Made by a program: the position numbers and the translations under genes
Assembly: GCA_001247695.2 (NCBI GenBank)
Contig: LGRX02024752.1
Span: 53,049 to 117,048, forward strand
Direction of reading: 5' to 3'
Origin: Cymbomonas tetramitiformis
Lineage: Eukaryota > Chlorophyta > Pyramimonadophyceae > Pyramimonadales > Pyramimonadaceae
DNA: 64,000 bases
Notes under the pieces: model-generated
What the model saw: only the letters and a program-made list of their open reading frames with translations
The model's database searches: none
What the model was told of the DNA's origin: nothing
In this document: one piece after another, positions 31,095-43,983 of the stretch
Position numbering within the stretch: the first letter of the stretch is position 1
Layout: every line of letters begins with the position of its first letter

Positions 31095-34000
31095 ATGGCG
31101 CAAATGAAATATGTTCTCGTCACTGGAGGTGTGGCCAGCTCCTGACCCAGCGTCGCGTTTACATATGGCCTCTGCGAAAGTCGTCGAATTGGTTATTTGC
31201 TGATAAAAGCCGATCGGTTTTGTCGGTTACCCTTATGCGCACCTCAATATTTTGCAGGTGTTGTGAGTGGTCTTGGAAAAGGCGTTACTGCTAGCAGTAT
31301 TGGATTGCTTCTGCAGTCCAGTGGACTACGTGTAACTTCCATCAAGATCGGTGTGCACGTGCGGTTTTGCCCCAACGAAACGAATCTTCGCCTTAGTTGA
31401 CTGACTTCTTGTTTCTTGTTTTCCTGTGAGTCAGACCCTTATCTCAACGCCGACGCGGGTACAATGTCCCCCTTCGAACATGGAGAAGTTTTTGTATTAG
31501 ACGACGGAGGGGAGGTAGGCACCTGCTTTGCGTTAGTCTGTTTCTTTTCAGCTAATGTTCCTGAGTTTGAAGCACCTACTCTGTTATGCCCCAGGCTGAT
31601 CTAGATCTGGGAAACTATGAGAGATTTCTAGACGTCACTCTTAACAAGGACAACAACATCACCACTGGCAAAATTTACTCGGTATGTCGACGGCGGTCAC
31701 TGTTTTGTTTCCCTTTGCATGCATTGCTGTTTCTGAAGGCACTATGCGTATGCGCAGTCTGTAATAGAGCGCGAACGTCGCGGTGACTACTTGGGAAAGA
31801 CAGTTCAGGTAAGTACGGCGACACCCCCCTCCTGTACGGTTTGATGTTTGTCACTGTTATTGATGTTCCAGGTGTCAAAAGCACCACTCTTCGCGCTTTC
31901 CTTTTTCACGAACTCATGTATCCCGCAGGTCGTTCCGCATATCACCGATGCCATCCAGGATTGGATTCAGCGCGTAGCACATATCCCGGTATGCGACTTA
32001 CGAGGACTGTAAGCTGGTCTGGTGCCGAATTCTAGTCTTACTTTGTTCACAACTGACTACGAACAATGATGCATTTTCCTTCCTGTTGTATTTCAGGTTG
32101 ATGGCCGCGATGGCGTGCCCGACGTGTGCGTTATCGAGCTCGGTGGTACAGTTGGTGGGTGCCACGTGCTGCACGTCATTATTTTACCTGCAAGCTTCTG
32201 CAAACCTGATGAATTGAGACGGACGCAACATGCGTTAGCACTTGCGTTCACAATATGCTCAAGACTGGGGCGTCGACTGTGTGTGTTCACCTTTGCCCTC
32301 AGTAACAAGCAAGCAAAACGGTCTCTGAGCATGCTTTTTGAGGACTCAAGACTCGAATTTTGAGCAGGTGACATCGAGTCTTCTCCGTTTATCGAAGCCC
32401 TTCGGCAGTTTCAGTTTCGAGTTGGTAAGCCCTCCCGCGATTCCTCCTGTAATCAACCTTCTACGCTTCTCCATCTAAACTCAAGAAGCTAAAATTGTAT
32501 GGAGGCAACGCCTTGTGAGGGCTCGGTGCAACTAAAGCTCGCGAGACCCTCTTTCCATAGGCTCGAAGAACATGTGCGTGGTCCACGTCAGCTTGGTTCC
32601 AGTGCTTGGCGTCGTAGGTGAACAGGTAAGTGCTGCACGGCGAGTTCGTAGCTCGTTCCATTATCCCTTCCCGAACTCAGATCTGTGTCGACTTCATCTG
32701 ATGATTTTCGTCTCGAGAAGTGAGTTCTTGCCACAGCAACTACACCGAAGAGTTTGTATTCCCAGTCAAGCACGGTATTCAACTAGAGTCCATTCTTAAG
32801 GTAGAGAGAGACTTGAAATTCACGCGCTATCACACGATAGAGTCCTTTATTTATAAGGTTCTCACCTGAAAACGAACTTCACATAAATGGAAGGGTGCAC
32901 TGCCTCCCCTTCTCTCACTTTCTTTTTCTGCCTTTCAATGGTCTGATTGAAAGTACACTTCACTTTTAGCGCTTGTGTGCTATTTGATAATAACCATACT
33001 GACTGCATTGTGTTTCACCGCAGAAAACCAAACCCACGCAGCACAGCGTCCAAGTCCTCCGTTCGTTAGGGCTGAATCCTAATCTGCTCGCGGTTCGCAG
33101 CACGGTAAGAATGCTCTCTCGAAGTGTTATAACCAAAGCAAGTTGCTATCTCTCCGTATCACTTCTGATGCGTTCTTCCCTTATTCGATGCTGTCACGAA
33201 GTGTATGGTGCACTCACGAACTGTTTATAACCAGTGCAAGATGCTGTTTCTTCGTATCGCATCTTTTACATCTTGTCTAGTTCGATGCTCCTGCCGCTAC
33301 TATCATTAACTGCCTTCAAAAATTATTTTTACCGTCTCTTCGTCTACTGTCGTGACTAAATTCTCTGGGTTGCACGCGTCCGCATATACAGCATACTATA
33401 CAATAGACTTCTTGGTGTTGACTTGCGGATGTCTGGTTTTCAATGTGATCAGGAAATGCTTGAAGACCCCGTTCGACAAAAACTGGCCTCGTTCTGCCAC
33501 GTGTCCACAAGCGCGGTGCTTAACTTGCACGACGTGTCTAATGTTGCGCACGTTCCGCTCATGATGGAGCAACAGGTCCGCCTGATTACTTGGTCTACTG
33601 TTTTCTGTGCCTTCCTTCCTTTCGGCCACGCTTGGTCACCGAATCATACGCAGTATCTTACGGAGTACATTAAGGAGTGCTCTTGAGAGCGCTGATAGAT
33701 AGTCCGTCATGGGATAGTCCATTTTTCTCGAAAGCAAGTTATGTATGGAATCTTCTGCGATCAACCACCATAATTTCTCCAGCTGTTAGCACACTACTTG
33801 AGCCAAAGATATATTCTTTGCTTTTTTCTTCAGTTTTCCTGCCTTAAAACAGTAAGCTAAATGTGTACGGACACACATACGCACGCACAGTGAGCTCCAG
33901 AGAATCCGGATAAGTGTCCCGAAGTGTATGCTGAACCTTTTGATCCCCGGTGAGGGTACATAGTGCAGCTGTTGTTTTATGGTTATGTGATGCCAAAGGA

Positions 34001-34567
34001 AATGGTCCAAGGATAAGCCACACACACAGAACCAGGATAAGTGTCCCGAAGTGTGTGCTGAATCCTTTGATCCTCAGTGTGGGTACATAGTGCAGCCGAT
34101 CTTTTGAGGCTACGTTGTGCCAAAGGAATCGGTCCAACGACAAGCGCGCACACCAGGTCCAAGGATATGCCACACACACCCTCCGAGTAGGGTACGACGT
34201 CCCAATCTTTCACGGGGCTTCGTTTCCACTTGGTTTGTGATCCGCAGCCAAAGCCAGTCCAAACCCTTTCACGGAAATACACACACACACACACATATGT
34301 GCAGTCTTCTGTGGCTACGGGGTGCCAAAGGAGTCGCAAGGATAAACATACACATACACACAAAGTGCCCAGGCGTGGGTACATAGTACAGCCGGTCTTC
34401 TGCGGCTACAGTGTGCCAAAGGAGTCGGTCCAAGGATAAGCACACACGCAAGTGCAGCCGATTCTCTATGGTCATGTGATGTCAAAGGAATCGATCCAAG
34501 CATAAGCCAAAAACACTCTGACATTCTGCGGCTTTCTGGTGCCAAAGAAACCGGTCCAAGGATCAGT

Positions 34568-34599
<32 letters not shown>

Positions 34600-37114
34600 T
34601 TGTGGGTAGGTGGAAGACTCATAGATTCAGTCACGATGAATCAGTGCAAAGCAGGAAGTCTCGATCTCCACGGAGGTCCGGGGAACCTGGGAATCTGTCC
34701 CGATTTGTGTACCTAAGTCTTCAATCCCCACATAGCGTAGCCCTGTAGAACTGACTGATGTCGGCCCAGACTTGCAATATTGCACTGAGACTAACGCAAC
34801 CCTAATTTAAATGACAGGGAGCTGCGGTCGCAATCATGGAACATTTTGGTCTTGAACTCAAGGTTCGCCTTCCCTTTTGACTACTTGTGGCATAGCAATA
34901 TTGTGTTCCATTGTATTTGGCTCTAGACAGTTGCCTGAGGGCCGGCACGGCTTCTGACTTGCGAGGCTGCTCCGGGTGGCAGCCTTTGGAGCTGACACAG
35001 TGGAGACTTCGAGCAGAACGTGCCGATACTAAGATGCCAGTGGTCGATATTGCAATGGTCGGAAAGTATAACGGACTCTCCGATGCATATCTGTCTGTCA
35101 TCAAGGCTCTCCAGCACGCAGCACTCGCTGCAAACCACACCCTTAACATCGTATGGATCGAGGCGTCCCACCTGGAACCCAAGACGAAGGAAGAGGACTC
35201 TGTGAAGTACCAGGCAGCATGGCAGCAGCTGCGTAGTGCCATGGTGTGCCCGGCAATCCGGTGTGCTTGTTATAGAGCACTTAGACAAGGACCACTGAGA
35301 GCATTTTAGGAGCATTTTCACTACATCTGGCACCCCACACGTGGTTGCATTCCCATATGGGTTGTGGAAGGGGCAGAACCTCACTAGCAGTTCCACAAAT
35401 ATTTCCGTTTCCCTTCACGCGTCAACAGGTTTCATTCGCGGCTGGCGTCACAATGGGTCTTCACTTCTGGACCAGCCCTGTTCCGGCTATGGTCCATGTG
35501 GCATCCAGTTCTGTTTTTTTTGGCTGCAGCCGATCCCTCAAAGTTCGCGCTTGGATGTCGCTGCGTAGGCGCGTGAAGTCTGAGAGGGGGAGAGCGCAGC
35601 TCACCCGAGGGGAGGTTGCTGCGTAGGCGCGTGAAGTCTGAGAAGGGGAGAATGCACCTGACCCGAGGGGATTTCCGGTGCTTGTACTTGCGCAGGGAGT
35701 GCTCGTGCCCGGTGGCTTCGGGGATCGTGGTGTGGAAGGGAAGATCCTTGCAGCGGAGTACGCGCGGACGTCCGGAACGCCATACTTCGGAATCTGCCTT
35801 GGCATGCAGGTTGTCGTGATCGAATTCGCTCGTAATGTACTGGGTTGGGAGGAGGCGAACAGCACTGAGTTTAACCCGGCGACCCCCTGCCCAACCGTAG
35901 TGTTTATGCCTGAAGGCTCCACCACTCATCTCGGAGGAACCATGCGCTTGGGCTCTCGGAGGACCGTCTTGCAGACTATCAACTGCTGTGCTGCAAAGCT
36001 GTAAGCTACGCCCCACTTGTCCTCTAAATCCTCCCCGCGATCCGCATTTCTCCGCCTTTGGTGAAAGGAGCTAGCCGCTAACTTGAACGTGAATGCTAGC
36101 GTGCAGCCAGAGCTTTGAACTAGCTTGAACAATGTTCAGAAAAAGAGTGGCAAGCTGGAGGAGCAGACACCAGGGGCAAAGGTGCGTGCATTCAGGTATC
36201 AAGCTGAGCGCTTCATTGATGAGCGACACCGCCATCGCTACGAGGTCAACCCGGAGATGGTGCCACAGTTTGAAGAGAAGGGCCTGCTCTTTGTCGGCAA
36301 GGACGAGAGCAATCAAAGAATGGAGGTGTGTTACGTATTAACCACAGATGTATGCCAAAAGGTAGCAATGAATTGACCTGCAATGGTTATGCACGTTATA
36401 TCTATGGTTACAGCACTGAGTATGCATCTGCTCTGACGCTCAATTTTGCTGTACAAAGTTCTAGGTCTCGCCTGCTCTTTGGCACGAAGGTTTTTACCAG
36501 CCGGGGGAAGCGGTGTAAAAAGCCATCTTGACAATTGCGCCAGGAGCGTCTATATGGCCTTGGAAAGTGAATTGCGTATCAGCTACATGTGGGCATTATA
36601 TAGGTCTTGAACTCCAGGACGAGTTGTGTTGTTTCTATTTTTTTAGTCGGCCGGTTGGTGGTGTGAATCAGATAGTAGAGCTGGAGAGCCATCCATATTT
36701 CGTTGCGTGCCAGTTCCATCCGGAATTTAAATCCCGCCCAATGAAGCCATCGCCTCTATTCCTTGGTGCGCGCATCTCTTATTTGCTGTCTTCAGTTCAG
36801 AAGATAGATCTTTGCATGCCAGTTTCGAACTCAGTCTTACTGGTACTAGAAGGAAGCCCCGCCCTTACTTTGTCCAAGCAGCAATTTCACAGCTCTCTTG
36901 ATTGCTCTTCTGCTCCTACAACCTGTGATGCATGTGTGTCCCTCGCCTCTTCCATGCTCCTCACATTCATGCATCAGGCACCTTTCTTGAGTCTTATCAT
37001 GGGATGTGGTGGTCGATGTCAGGTTTGATTTTGGCTGCTACGAAACAATTGGACTCTTATATGCAGGGTGCTAAAACAAAGTTGGAAGCTGCAGCAGTCT
37101 CAACAGCATATTAG
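31095..37114 (+). CDS. CTP synthase (17 exons)
   Basis: Makes CTP from UTP, ATP and glutamine, the last step of pyrimidine nucleotide synthesis, in the cytosol. Exons by reading phase and GT-AG sites: 31095-31128, 31258-31350, 31435-31514, 31595-31681, 31758-31808, 31929-31988, 32097-32154, 32368-32424, 32561-32625, 33024-33104, 33453-33575, 34818-34862, 34983-35243, 35696-36000, 36124-36325, 36672-36765, 37023-37114. Sum 1788 nt, 595 aa, normal for the family. Synthetase domain: [64 protein letters not shown]. Glutaminase domain: [10 protein letters not shown], catalytic Cys in [18 protein letters not shown], and the His/Glu pair in QFHPEF. The exon 13 start is the least certain. No internal stop, so probably functional. 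Confidence 0.95.
33880..34600. repeat. Minisatellite in CTP synthase intron 11
   Basis: Diverged repeats containing TGCCAAAGGARTCGGTCCAA, GGATAAGCCACACACAC and a CTGCGGCTACA-like segment, with several (CA)n runs. The host intron (33576-34817) is by far the longest of the gene, presumably because of this expansion. Confidence 0.8.
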
Positions 37115-37440
37115 CCTTTGTTAATAGGGTTTGACTTACCTCCGTAGAGCTGAATTAAGGGATTCAGGGACACCTGACTTGGGGGATATGTGTTGAAAAA
37201 AGTTTTAGAAATGTGAATATTATTTTATTGGTGAATTTAGTTTGATGTTACTTAAATTTGTGATGAGTTTGAATTTGTGGTGAGTGTTGTTATCTCAAAT
37301 AACCTTGAATATTTTCTTTTGTCACGATCTTAACACCTCATTGCCAACCTGGTTCACAAATCATTAACAACGATTCAAGTAAATCATCCCCAACCGATGC
37401 GTATTCTTGTCTAAACCGTGCATTCCGAACGACTGTGCAT

Positions 37441-37965
37441 ACATATATATATATATATATATGTATATCTCTCTTCCCCCGTCTCCCCAACACACACACA
37501 TATATACATATATATGCCCCCCACGGTGGCGATACCTTCCTGTGACGTCAGGGCCTATTTGTTTATCAATGGTGCGCCTTTATCATAGGTGCCCGAATGA
37601 GGTGTTGAAGGATGTAATCGTTTATATTTAGGGTCAAGTCTAGATTGGGTGTAGACATTTCATTATACTCCAGAATGGGTGTATAGACACTTCAGTTTAA
37701 TCTAGATTGGGCGTAGACACTTCATTTTAATCTTGATTGGGTGTAGACATTTCATTTTAATCTTGATTGGGTGTAGACACTTCATTTTAATCTTGATTGG
37801 GTGTAGACATTTCATTTAAATCTAGATTGGGTGTAGACGCTTCATTTTAAATCTAGATTGGGTGTAGACATTTCATTTTAATCTAGATTGGGTGTAGACA
37901 CTTCGTTTTAATCTAGATTGGGTGTAGACACTTCATTTTAATGTGCCATTGGGTGTAGACACCAG
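37441..37965. repeat. (TA)n/(CA)n and 30-bp minisatellite
   Basis: 37441-37520 is (TA)n and (CA)n. From about 37630, ten to eleven copies of a 29-31-bp unit TCTAGATTGGGTGTAGACAC-TTCATTTTAA follow, with single-base variants. Confidence 0.9.
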
Positions 37966-38534
37966 TATATGGGGTACGGGTCGTAATTTTTGTTGTAATT
38001 TGTTGCTCAATTTTTTATTTCGCAAATTCAACCGGTAGATATCAACATCTGACCACGATGAACATATATATAACGGTTGAATTTGCAACGAACAATGAGG
38101 GGGGGTGCTGTCGATTTGGCTTCTGAGGAGGACATGTCCGGCTCTTGCGAAGAACACGCGGAGGAGCAGGCTGAGGAGCAGGAAGAGCTCCAAAGGCTAC
38201 ATCAAAAGCCACGCTCGACGCGGGGCGACAGGGTGAAAGAAGGTGAACAAGCAAGGCTACAATCGGACAATTGCAATATCTGTATGCCAGGAAAGATTAC
38301 CAGTATTTGACAGGGTGAGACAAAGCTCTTCCAAATAATTACTTTAAGCTAGAACAGCCTCCACTGGGCTTCAATTCATGTCTTATACTTTCAGGGCGCG
38401 CCTCCCAAATATCTGATGGATCTATCATTTTCAGGTTAGCATCAATCACGCTCTGCCACCTGTACAAATCCTGATCAGGGAATCGGGGTGACAAGGCATA
38501 ACCTCGTCGTTTTTGTCTAAAACCTCGTGGGACT

Positions 38535-39292
38535 GGTACACGATATCGTGAGATATGATTTTCGACCTCGTGGGCGACCACGCGTCCCACGGTATCGTGA
38601 TGGAACATGTCCACGATATCGTGGGATTGAACCACAATATCGTGGTCAGTCCCACGATATCGTGGTCATGTTCCACGATATTGTGGCCAGTCCCACGATA
38701 TCGTGGTCAGTCCCACGATATCGTGGCCACTGGCCAGTCCCGCAGGAGGCTGAGGTGAGCTGAGCCGATTCGAGGTGAGCGCGAGGCTGAGCTGATCCGA
38801 GTAGGTGAGCACGAGATTGAGCTGAGGTGAGCTGAGCCCAGTCGAGGTGAGCGCGAGGCTGAGCTGACGAGGTGAGCTGAGGTGAGCTGAGACGAGGTGT
38901 GAGGAATGACTTGGGGGTGATGGGGTATGACTTGGGGGTGTCGGGGTATGCGACGCTGAGACGCTGAGACGCTGACAGAGACGCTGAGACGCTGATATGT
39001 AATGTCGCGGTGAGATGTAATGTCGCGGTGAGATGTTATGCATCACCTCAGCTCAATCTCGCGCTCACCTACTCACGGTTCAGCTTAACCTCGCGCTCAC
39101 CTCGACTCGGCTCAGTTTACCTCAGCCTCCTGTGGGACTGGCCACGATATCGTGGAACATGACCACGATATCGTGGGACGACTGACCACGATATCGTGGT
39201 TCAATCCCACGATATCGTGGTTATGTTCAACGATATCGTGGGACTTGATTACGATATCGTGGTCATGTTCCACGATATCGTGGTACCCCAGC
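38535..39292. repeat. Large inverted repeat of CCACGATATCGTGG palindromes
   Basis: The left arm (about 38535-38880) has some eight copies of the palindrome CCACGATATCGTGG or close variants, then GCCACTGGCCAGTCCCGCAG and GAGGTGAGC/GAGCTGA repeats. The right arm (about 39045-39292) has the same blocks in reverse order and orientation, with seven further palindromes. The loop contains GACGCTGA repeats and two copies of ATGTCGCGGTGAGAT. No coding frame is believable here. Confidence 0.85.
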
Positions 39293-39356
39293 ACGATATA
39301 ATGTACAAAACCGATTTGGATCAGCAGTGTTTTAATAAGAGCTAGATTATCCAGAT

Positions 39357-40131
39357 TTAATTTTCGTTTCCGACCCGCAAACTATACTCTGCACTGCCAT
39401 CGATCAGAAGGTTACAAATAGTCTCGAGTTTGGTGAGACTGCGTTTGTCTTCCTGTGCAGGCCTTAGACCCCTCATGTTCATACCCATAATGTTTATGTT
39501 GTTTGAGAGCTGTGCCAGCTGTAGACTGGCCAGCCTGCCCATCTCCGTTTGGTGCAATTTCGCTCTATGGTTTCTGCCAGAATTTGTACATTGCCCCGCA
39601 CTGTCATACGCATTCCCAATATCAAAGGTGGTGTTTACACACTTTGCTTTTATAAAATTTCCTCTTGTGCTTGCGGGAGAGCTTTCTTCTATGCCCAAAT
39701 CTGGGGTTTCTTTCGGGAGTGGTATTATTTGATTGGCGGCCGACTCCAGGTGTCTCCGTTTGTATTGCATTCCTAGGAGTCTTGTGTCCCGAAATTGATA
39801 TGCTCATGCGCCCCACGGGCGTGGTTTTTTTCTTCTATTTTCTGTGCCTCGAAGTCCCCGATGTTCCAGCATGTATGTTTCGTGCAGTTTGCAGATGCCT
39901 GAGTTCAGCTCTGATTAGGGAAATAGCCGCATCATTTTCATGTTTTTTTTTTTTTTTAATTTTTCGTGTGTTATCGGTAATCACAAGGTTTTTGGTATTT
40001 AGTTTAGCAAGTTCGTGAAGAAGGTCTCTCGTGAATTGAGTGGGAGTGAAACGTATTGGTGTGGATAATGCGTGTTGCCTTACGTGAAGTGACGAAGCTC
40101 GGGATTCCATAATTGTTCCGATGTTCACCAA
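39357..40131 (-). pseudogene. LINE 5' remnant
   Basis: Minus-strand frames 39835-40131 and 39357-39770 (shifted). The latter ends INIMGMNMRGLRPAQEDK then LTKLETICNLL, like the start of an APE-type endonuclease domain of non-LTR retrotransposons (N-x-R-G-L...K...L). The rest of the endonuclease and RT is absent; the large inverted repeat follows. Assigned from one motif. Confidence 0.35.
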
Positions 40132-40234
40132 ATTTAGGGAAAAGAAAAAAAAAAAAAAAATGTGACTCTTCCTACTGGAAGCGCGATATTCGAAGGTGCA
40201 CAGCTGTTACGCTTGCCCCTAGTCACATGCAATA

Positions 40235-41144
40235 TCAAGGCGGCTTCTTGCTGTTCTTTAGAGCCTTTTCCTTTTCCGATTTGCTGTGTGAAATCAACAT
40301 CTTGGTAGCCCATTCCACCGAGATGCTACTTATTTTCTTGAGGAGGGCTTCCGCTTCCTTCTTGTTGAAGCCGAGGTTTTGCGTGAGAGCCCTTGCGTTG
40401 TGTTCGTACACTGACCCCGTGGTCCCGAAGACCATCGGGGTGAAAGAACACTTTGTAGCCGCCTTGGACCTGAGTAGTTCCATAAGGGGCTCATATTTGT
40501 TGAGCTTCTCGTGAAGGGATACGTACCAGCGCGTGTCCCACGTGAAGGCCACCTCTATGATGTGGATTTCCCCCACGTCTTCCCTTCGGGTGTTCTCTGG
40601 CCTGCCCGGGGGGGCGTCCCTGACGTCTTCGGCGCCCTTGATCATGACAATATCCACGAAGTGTGGTATGTCATCTGGGGGGTCCTTCGGCCCTGGGTGG
40701 TCCTTGCCGTCCCTGCGGCACTGACCCCTTTTAAGTATAAAATCCGGTATTGGGCGCGTGCACCTGTTAGTCCCGTCGAGGCCGGCGTGGTGTGTGATCC
40801 AGATCGGACTGATGGCGCCCGTCCGACCTTTCCTGATTGCCTCGTAGAGGGTTCTTGCCACTTCGTTGTCTGGCGGTGGCCATGTTCGTGCTGGTTTCGT
40901 TTTTGCATCCCGCCAACCTGTGTGCCGGGGTGTCTGTTTTTCCGCAGAGGGCACAGTCCGGGTTTGGGTACTTGCCCGGCCATATGAGGTGTTTTCTGGC
41001 AGCCGTCATGAGGAATCCGAACCGGCATCGTAGGATTAGAGATCTGAGTGTCGGCGGAAGCACCTCGATCGGAAGCACCTCGATCGGTCGAGCCGTCGCA
41101 AAAAGCTCGTATGTCACAAAGTGGCCACATGCATAATGTAACAT
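40235..41144 (-). pseudogene. LINE 3' remnant (C-terminal CCHC region)
   Basis: From 41144 down: CALCGKTDTPAHRLAGC, the Cys-x2-Cys...His...Cys knuckle found after RT in many LINEs. A frameshift near 40890 follows, then a frame to 40235 with EVAFTWDTRWYVSLHEKLNKY and MVFGTTGSVYEHNARAL, resembling the conserved C-terminal tail of LINE polyproteins. RT is missing. It lies upstream of, and head to tail with, the LINE 5' remnant. Confidence 0.55.
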
Positions 41145-41442
41145 TTACAACTTTTAGAAGTTGCGGGACATGGGCAAGAAAATCCTAAGGTCCGGTGAGG
41201 TATTTTTTTTCTAAAAGAAAATCAGCTCGCCGGAGGCGAAAAACGCTGTTTTGGGCCTGAAAAGGCCATTTTGAGCGAGATTGAGTCCCTGCTGGAAATG
41301 ACAGCCTGACTAGTTCGTAGCCGGATCCCCACTGCCTGTTTCAGCTGCTTCTAGCAGTCCCCAAGGCTCTATAGTTAGTCAAATCGAGCAAGCTCAACGG
41401 CATATTGAAGGTAAAGAGCCCCCCTAGCATATTTTCTATTGA

Positions 41443-42415
41443 GACGAGGCTCACTGCTGTAGTGAATTTGGACACGATTTTCGGCCAGCGTATAGCCGTT
41501 TAGGTGAATTAAAGGATACATTTCCCGGTGTTCTCTTCACGGCAATCACAGGAACGAACCGCGGCAGAAAGGGCAAAAACGGACATCAAAAAGATTTTGC
41601 GAATGAAGAACCCTGTTGAGTTTTTCGGTACTAGTAGAAGAGCAAACTTGATTTTGAATGTGGAGGAGAAGTTTTGGGGAGAAGAAACTGTGAATGAGAT
41701 AGTTGTCGATTCATGTTGGAAGCAGATATTAGCGTTCGTTTTAGATCAGCCAGCGACTTCTACTGGAATCATTGATTGCATGACCAAAAAAGACACTGAG
41801 AAGTTAGCAAATTGGTTGAGCCAACAAAAGCAAGGCGGTGACAGTATTAAAGCAGCTCACTATCATGGAGAATTGAATATGGCACAACGATCGCAAGTGT
41901 ACGATGCTTGGATGCGAGGAGAAACTAGAATAGTGGTAGCAACCACTGCATTTGGGATGGGGGTGGACAAGGGCGATGTTCGCTGGATCGTGCATCACAA
42001 CATGCCACAATATATGGAAGCGTATGTCCAAGAGGTTGGCAGGGCCGGCAGAGATGGGGCAATTGCCAAGTGCCTGATGTTGTTCTCAGCAAAAACTGTT
42101 CAAGTGATTAGGAAAAACTTTCAAAAGGATTTGGTCACGAAGGAGGCACGGAGGCGCAAATTGGTCGAAATAGAACAAATTTCTCAAAATGTGAAGGAAA
42201 TATGCAGACATCGCTTACTTATGGAGCATTTCGCGGAGGAAGGTGACACAAAGTTGTGTAACGGTATGTGCGATGCTTGCCGCGAATCAAGATCCTCAAT
42301 CCCCCAAAAATCAACAAGGCCACGGCGAGCGAGCGCGGGAATCGCTGGGAAGAGAGTTGCTTCCTCACCTCCACTGGCAAATGCTCGTCGAAGGCGGAAA
42401 TCCGCCCCTGCTTAA
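41443..42415 (+). pseudogene. RecQ-type DNA helicase, 5'-truncated
   Basis: RecQ enzymes unwind DNA 3' to 5' in recombination and repair. Seen: motif II/III region [17 protein letters not shown] and [12 protein letters not shown] in one frame (41443-41555). After a +1 shift a 295-aa frame carries the second RecA lobe: AHYHGELN, VATTAFGMGVDK (motif V), QEVGRAGRDG (motif VI, Arg finger), and a zinc-binding segment (ICRHRLL...LCNGMCDAC, four Cys). Lobe 1 with Walker A is absent, and a basic tail replaces the winged helix and HRDC. A gene fragment or pseudogene is likely. A short AG acceptor before 41443 could mean an upstream exon existed. Confidence 0.8.
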
Positions 42416-42871
42416 GATAACGAAACATCGGCTCCTTGTGTCATTGTGTTATGCCCAGATAAAGACTCCGATATGATGGTAAATTAAAATTTGATATGAT
42501 TATAGTCATCGACTTCTCAGAGCGTAACACCTCGTACGGATAATCAATAATGTGGCATTATATTTATCAACGTTATTCAAAGGTGTTTCAGTAGGATAAT
42601 GTGATGAACCATATTGTAGTGGCCAAACATCGAAAGGTAGCATACTGATAGAATACTCGAAATCATGCGGAAAGAGCATTAATACGGAAGATTAACGACT
42701 CGATACCCTCCCTTATGAATCAACATCTAGGTCGGCCAAGTCACAACGATGGAGATTTAGCCCATTTATTTGTACAAACAAATGGTTGGAGTGCGTAAGT
42801 CGTGAAAAACTAATGAATGTTTTCTATATACTTTGTTGAATTTGGATAGAGTACGCTAAAGTTATGTAGTT

Positions 42872-43129
42872 TTGAATGATTTTGGTGCTAGACTTTTGCA
42901 GCTCATTGAAAACCTGGCAGTTTTCAGGACGTTTACCTCCATAACTAGAGATCAGGTCAATTTCTGGGCATGTGTTGAGCAGAACTTCCGTTTGTTTGGC
43001 CCTCCCGCTGCTGAAGCCCCTGAAGTGGTGTGCACTTTGGAGGACATCGATTTGGAGGCCTGCCGAGTCATGCCAGAGCTTATGGACCCCACAGAGTTAC
43101 AAACCCTAAATGTCTATTTTCGTCCATAA
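42872..43129 (+). CDS. Hypothetical 85-aa frame
   Basis: An acidic frame ending EDIDLEACRVMPELMD then a short tail, followed within 10 bp by a tandem array. No family recognised. It may be a last exon or a repeat-derived frame. Confidence 0.2.
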   Translation: MNDFGARLLQLIENLAVFRTFTSITRDQVNFWACVEQNFRLFGPPAAEAPEVVCTLEDIDLEACRVMPELMDPTELQTLNVYFRP

Positions 43130-43134
43130 GCTCT

Positions 43135-43890
43135 GAGATTGCTCGATTCCGTTAACTATGGAGGTTGAAGTGCTCGTTCTCGCTCTTTGGGGTTAATGCC
43201 GCATCTGCGGACATACCCTATCAGCCCTCTACGTTTGGACCCTCTACACAACTTTCATGACTACTTGCAATAGAAAATATGCTAGGTGGGACCCTTACCT
43301 TCAATATGCCGTTGAGATTGCTCGATTCCGTTAACTATGGAGGTTGGAGTGCTCGTTCTCGCTCATTGGGGTTAATGCCGCATCTGCGGACATACCCTAT
43401 CAGCCCTCTACGTTTGGACCCTCTACACAACTTTCATGACTACTTGCAATAGAAAATATGCTAGGTGGGACCCTTACCTTCAATATGCCGTTGAGATTGC
43501 TCGATTCCGTTAACTATAGAGCGTTTAATCAATCATCTCCGCCACGCTTAGCTTGCGCTATCCTGCGAAAGTACCCTATCAGCCATGCGTTTTCAAGGGC
43601 CCTAGAGGCCTCCTATTCGCAAGCAAGCAAGAAGAAATAAAAGTTAGAGTTCACACCTGCAATATGTCGTCGAGATTGAGCGATTCCGTTAACTATAGAG
43701 CGTTTAATCCATCATCTCCGCCACGCTTAGCTTGCGCTAATCTGCGAAAGTACCCTATCAGCCATGCGTTTTAAAGGGCCCTAGAGGCCTCCCATTCGCA
43801 AGCGAGCAAGAAGAAATAATATTTAGAGGTCATACCTTGAATATTCCGTCGAGTTTGCTCCATTACGTTAACTACACAGCTTGCAATAAA
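43135..43890. repeat. 178-182-bp tandem array
   Basis: Four units and a fifth start, each beginning GAGATTGCTCGATTCCGTTA (43135, 43312, 43490, 43672, variant near 43848). The first two units share a CGCATCTGCGGACATACCCT segment. Units 3 and 4 are more alike to each other (GCGTTTAATCMATCATCTCC), so the array grew by two duplications. Confidence 0.9.
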
Positions 43891-43983
43891 TTATCGTATC
43901 CTCGTTTTCGGCTGTTGGTTTAACCTATTTGCGGGGGAAAGAGATAGCGAAAACGAGCATTTGAGCGCTTTTGCCAAGTAATG

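Noticed and set aside
35432..36016. 194-aa minus-strand ORF
   Set aside because: Overlaps the CTP synthase glutaminase exon, whose motifs are unambiguous.
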